From JADKFD01 sp050250665 (GTDB lineage: Bacteria; Pseudomonadota; Gammaproteobacteria; Xanthomonadales; SZUA-5): a DNA stretch of 64,000 bases. The position numbers were made by a program, and so were the translations under genes. The stretch covers positions 89,085 through 153,084 of the forward strand of contig JBFWOF010000002.1 of assembly GCA_050250665.1 (NCBI GenBank), read 5' to 3'. The notes under the pieces were generated by a model, which did not search any database, was not told the DNA's origin, and saw only the letters and a list, made by a program, of their open reading frames with translations. The stretch's first letter is position 1, and every line of letters starts with the position of its first letter. Of the stretch, positions 61,840-64,000 are shown one piece after another.

Positions 61840-63855
61840 ATGAAACTCTTCCAGCGAGCTCTTGTCCTTTCGCTCTTTTGGGGTACGCCAGCGTTCGGCG
61901 TCGTCGAGCGACTTGAAGTGCGGTCCACGGAGGTCATCGCCGATGGCCGTTCTTTCGGCCTGGTGGGTCCCTACGAGAAGGTGGTCGGCCGACTCCATTT
62001 TGCGCTTGATCCCACCGCCACCGCCGTGGTCGATCTGAACCGTGCGCCCATCGACAAGGATGGCAAGGTGCGTTTCGCCGCAGACCTTTACCTGTTGCGC
62101 CCCAAGCGCGGCGACCGCGGCAACGGCAGTCTGCTGCTGGAAGTGCCGAACCGCGGCGGCAAGGCCGTTGTTCGCTACTTCAACCGCGGCGCCTCGCCAA
62201 GCTTCGATCCGGTCAGCAAGGAGGCGGTAGGGGATGGCTTCCTGTTCGAGCATGGATTCACCTTGGCCTGGGTGGGTTGGCAGTTCGATGTGCCTGACGA
62301 TGGGCTGATGCTGCGCGTGGATGCGGTGCCGTTGACCGGCGATCCGCCGGTGACCGGTCTGGTTCGCGCAGATGAGGTTTTCGAGCAGGACAGCGACCGC
62401 TTTGAGCTCGGCCACATCGGCCACCGGGCCTATGCGCCCACATCGCAGGACGATCCCCGGCACCAGTTGACCGTCCGCGACCAGCGCCTGGGTCCGCGTC
62501 AGATCCTGCCGCGCAGCCAATGGCGCTTCGAGTTGCCCGATTCGGAGTCGGGCAGCGGCCTGGCAGTGCGCCTCGAGGGCGGATTCAAGAAAGGACGGAT
62601 CTATGAAATCGTCTACGCCTCCGCAGACCCAGTCGTGGTTGGCGTCGGTCTGGCCGCGCTGCGCGACGCGGCTGGATGGCTTCGTGACTCCGAGCAAAGC
62701 CCGGTCCAGGTCGACCGAACCATCGCCATCGGGATTTCTCAGACCGGCCGTTTGCTGCGTCATTTCCTGTACCAGGGGTTCAATCAGCTGGAGTCCGGGG
62801 GCAAGGCCTTCGATGGCGTGATTGCCCATACCGCGGGCGCCGGTCGCGGCAGCTTCAACCACCGCTTCGGCCAGCCCTCTCGCGACGCCCATCGCTTTCG
62901 CGCCTTCCTTTATCCCACCGACATTTATCCGTTCACCGGTCAGGCGCAGCTTGATCCCGTCACCGGTCGCAATGAGGGCCTGCTCGATCGTTTGCGAGAG
63001 GCCAATGCGGTTCCGCGAATCTTCTACACCAACACCGGTTATGAGTACTGGGGTCGAAATGCGGCGTTGATTCATACTTCTCTGGACGGCACCAAAGACA
63101 TCGCGCTGGCTCCGGAGGTACGTAGCTATCACTTCGCCTCGGGACAGCATTTTGTTGGCGGCTTTCCGCCTAAGGCAGCCGGCACCCGCTACCCCGAAAA
63201 TCCGCTGGATTTCCTGTGGAGCCTGCGCGCGCTGCTGCTGGCGATGGACGATTGGGTCGCCCATGACGTCGAGCCACCCGCCAGCATGATTCCCCGGCTG
63301 GCAGACCAGACCCTGGTGCCGCTTGAGCAGTACCGCTTCCCGCAAGTCTCAGGCGTACAGGCACCCAGCATCGCCCACAGCACCTATCGACTCGATTTCG
63401 GGCCCCGATTCCTGACCGAAGGCATCGTCGATAACCAGCCGCCCAAGGTGGGTCAGCCCTTCCCGATACGCGTGCCCCAGGCCGACGCCGACGGAAACGA
63501 GGTCGGCGGAATCCGGCTGCCCCAGTTGGCCGTACCCTTGGCCTCCTACACCCCCTGGAACTACCGCGCCGAGGCGATCGGCGCGCCGGAGGAACTGGCC
63601 AACTTCCGCGGCGCCTTCCTGCCCTTTGCCAAGACCCGCGACGAGCGTGAGTCAAACGGTGACACCCGGCTCTCGGTGGAAGAGCGCTACGCCAACCAGG
63701 ATGAGTATCTGGGCCGCTACGCAAAGGCAGCGATGACGCTGATCGAACAACGCTACCTGCTTGCCGAGGACCTTCCGGATCTGCTCAAGGAGGCCGAGCG
63801 CTTGTGGGCAGAGCTTGCTGAGCCGACCCGCATGCGCAAGGCGATGGGGGAGTAG
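61840..63855 (+). CDS. Secreted alpha/beta hydrolase domain protein (Abhydrolase_10-like)
   Basis: A 671-residue exported protein with signal peptide (KLFQRALVLSLFWGTPAFGV). VERLEVRSTEVIADGRSFGLVGPYEKVVGRLHFALDP is the characteristic opening of the long alpha/beta-hydrolase-domain proteins. The nucleophile elbow is GISQTG in TIAIGISQTGRLLRHFLYQGFNQ near residue 305. HFASGQHFVGG probably carries the catalytic His region. The natural substrate is unknown; relatives are annotated only as hydrolases. The ribosome-binding signal before ATG 61840 is weak (AGCAGG). A probable IS66 end begins 22 bases after its stop. Confidence 0.88.
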   Translation: MKLFQRALVLSLFWGTPAFGVVERLEVRSTEVIADGRSFGLVGPYEKVVGRLHFALDPTATAVVDLNRAPIDKDGKVRFAADLYLLRPKRGDRGNGSLLLEVPNRGGKAVVRYFNRGASPSFDPVSKEAVGDGFLFEHGFTLAWVGWQFDVPDDGLMLRVDAVPLTGDPPVTGLVRADEVFEQDSDRFELGHIGHRAYAPTSQDDPRHQLTVRDQRLGPRQILPRSQWRFELPDSESGSGLAVRLEGGFKKGRIYEIVYASADPVVVGVGLAALRDAAGWLRDSEQSPVQVDRTIAIGISQTGRLLRHFLYQGFNQLESGGKAFDGVIAHTAGAGRGSFNHRFGQPSRDAHRFRAFLYPTDIYPFTGQAQLDPVTGRNEGLLDRLREANAVPRIFYTNTGYEYWGRNAALIHTSLDGTKDIALAPEVRSYHFASGQHFVGGFPPKAAGTRYPENPLDFLWSLRALLLAMDDWVAHDVEPPASMIPRLADQTLVPLEQYRFPQVSGVQAPSIAHSTYRLDFGPRFLTEGIVDNQPPKVGQPFPIRVPQADADGNEVGGIRLPQLAVPLASYTPWNYRAEAIGAPEELANFRGAFLPFAKTRDERESNGDTRLSVEERYANQDEYLGRYAKAAMTLIEQRYLLAEDLPDLLKEAERLWAELAEPTRMRKAMGE

Positions 63856-63876
63856 CCCTCAAAATCGGGTTCCAGC

Positions 63877-64000
63877 GTAACCGTCCGATCACCCCCATTG
63901 ATGCGCCGCGGTTGCCGATTTGCTAGGCGCTTGTCGCCCGCCAGTTCATCGGCAGCAGGCTCTCAATGTCGCGATTGAGCGTCGTCGGCAGGCGCTCCAG
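63877..64000. mobile_element. Edge of a probable IS66-family insertion sequence (continues beyond window)
   Basis: From 63877 the sequence GTAACCGTCCGATCA resembles the GTAAGCG-type terminal inverted repeat of IS66 elements. The leftward frame that follows reads like an IS66 TnpC C-terminus. Only the end is visible, so the family assignment is tentative. Confidence 0.5.
63923..64000 (-). CDS. IS66-like transposase, C-terminal 25 residues (partial)
   Basis: The leftward frame entering from the right edge reads LERLPTTLNRDIESLLPMNW, then RATSA and a TAG stop at 63923-63925. The pattern ERLP...LLP-x-x-W is what closes IS66-family TnpC transposases. It is too short for certainty; the rest lies outside the window. 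Confidence 0.5.
   Translation of the reverse strand: MERLPTTLNRDIESLLPMNWRATSA

Noticed and set aside
61807..63345. 512-codon minus-strand frame opposite the alpha/beta hydrolase
   Set aside because: It is the antisense shadow of a gene with signal peptide and GxSxG motif; low-complexity composition.

Overview
The window is GC-rich, gene-dense DNA from a gammaproteobacterium, most likely of the Lysobacterales (Xanthomonadales), for example a Rhodanobacteraceae-like genus. This rests on the housekeeping order ychF-pth-rplY-prs-tRNA-Gln-ispE-lolB-TPR / hemA-prfA, a complete ccmABCDEFGHI operon, and many short palindromic intergenic repeats of the type common in that group. No organism name can be read from the sequence itself.

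Layout. Positions 1-8.8 kb are core genes: a leftward cluster (ychF, pth, rplY, prs, tRNA-Gln, ispE, lolB, TPR protein) facing away from hemA and prfA. From 9 to 17.8 kb come a lipoprotein with a TonB-type C-terminus, a class-C beta-lactamase-like serine hydrolase, a lemA-M48 peptidase pair, a thioesterase, a GMC oxidoreductase and a MOSC protein. From 17.9 to 25.6 kb a DUF3293 gene leads into the cytochrome c maturation operon, whose genes overlap except where a repeat hairpin sits between ccmD and ccmE.

From 26 to 41 kb lie secreted and stress genes: a PQQ-like propeller protein, a P-domain/BNR-repeat protein ending in an IFANGFE tail, an arsenic operon (arsR, a 31-codon relic of arsC, acr3, and a cation diffusion facilitator), an orphan type II secretion F protein, a 2073-residue gingipain-type (C25) peptidase with a propeller front end, and a PNPOx-family protein.

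From 41.1 to 61.1 kb, behind an AT-rich leader, is the most unusual part: a tight four-gene operon of about 19.6 kb. It encodes a 957-residue beta-rich protein with Fn3-like modules, a 1120-residue unknown beta-rich protein, a 505-residue ComEC-type metallo-beta-lactamase protein, and a 3903-residue giant with a long beta-strand-rich front half and LysM-like modules behind. None has a signal peptide or obvious transmembrane helix, and I recognise no described system with this composition. It is followed by the C-terminal scrap of an IPTL-CTERM-like surface protein, a secreted alpha/beta hydrolase, and the edge of a probable IS66-family element running off the right end.

A second theme is intergenic hairpins whose arms are built of 7-8 bp iterons. 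The iteron sequence differs between loci but the architecture is the same. At 14.2-14.8 kb several repeat families appear nested inside each other.
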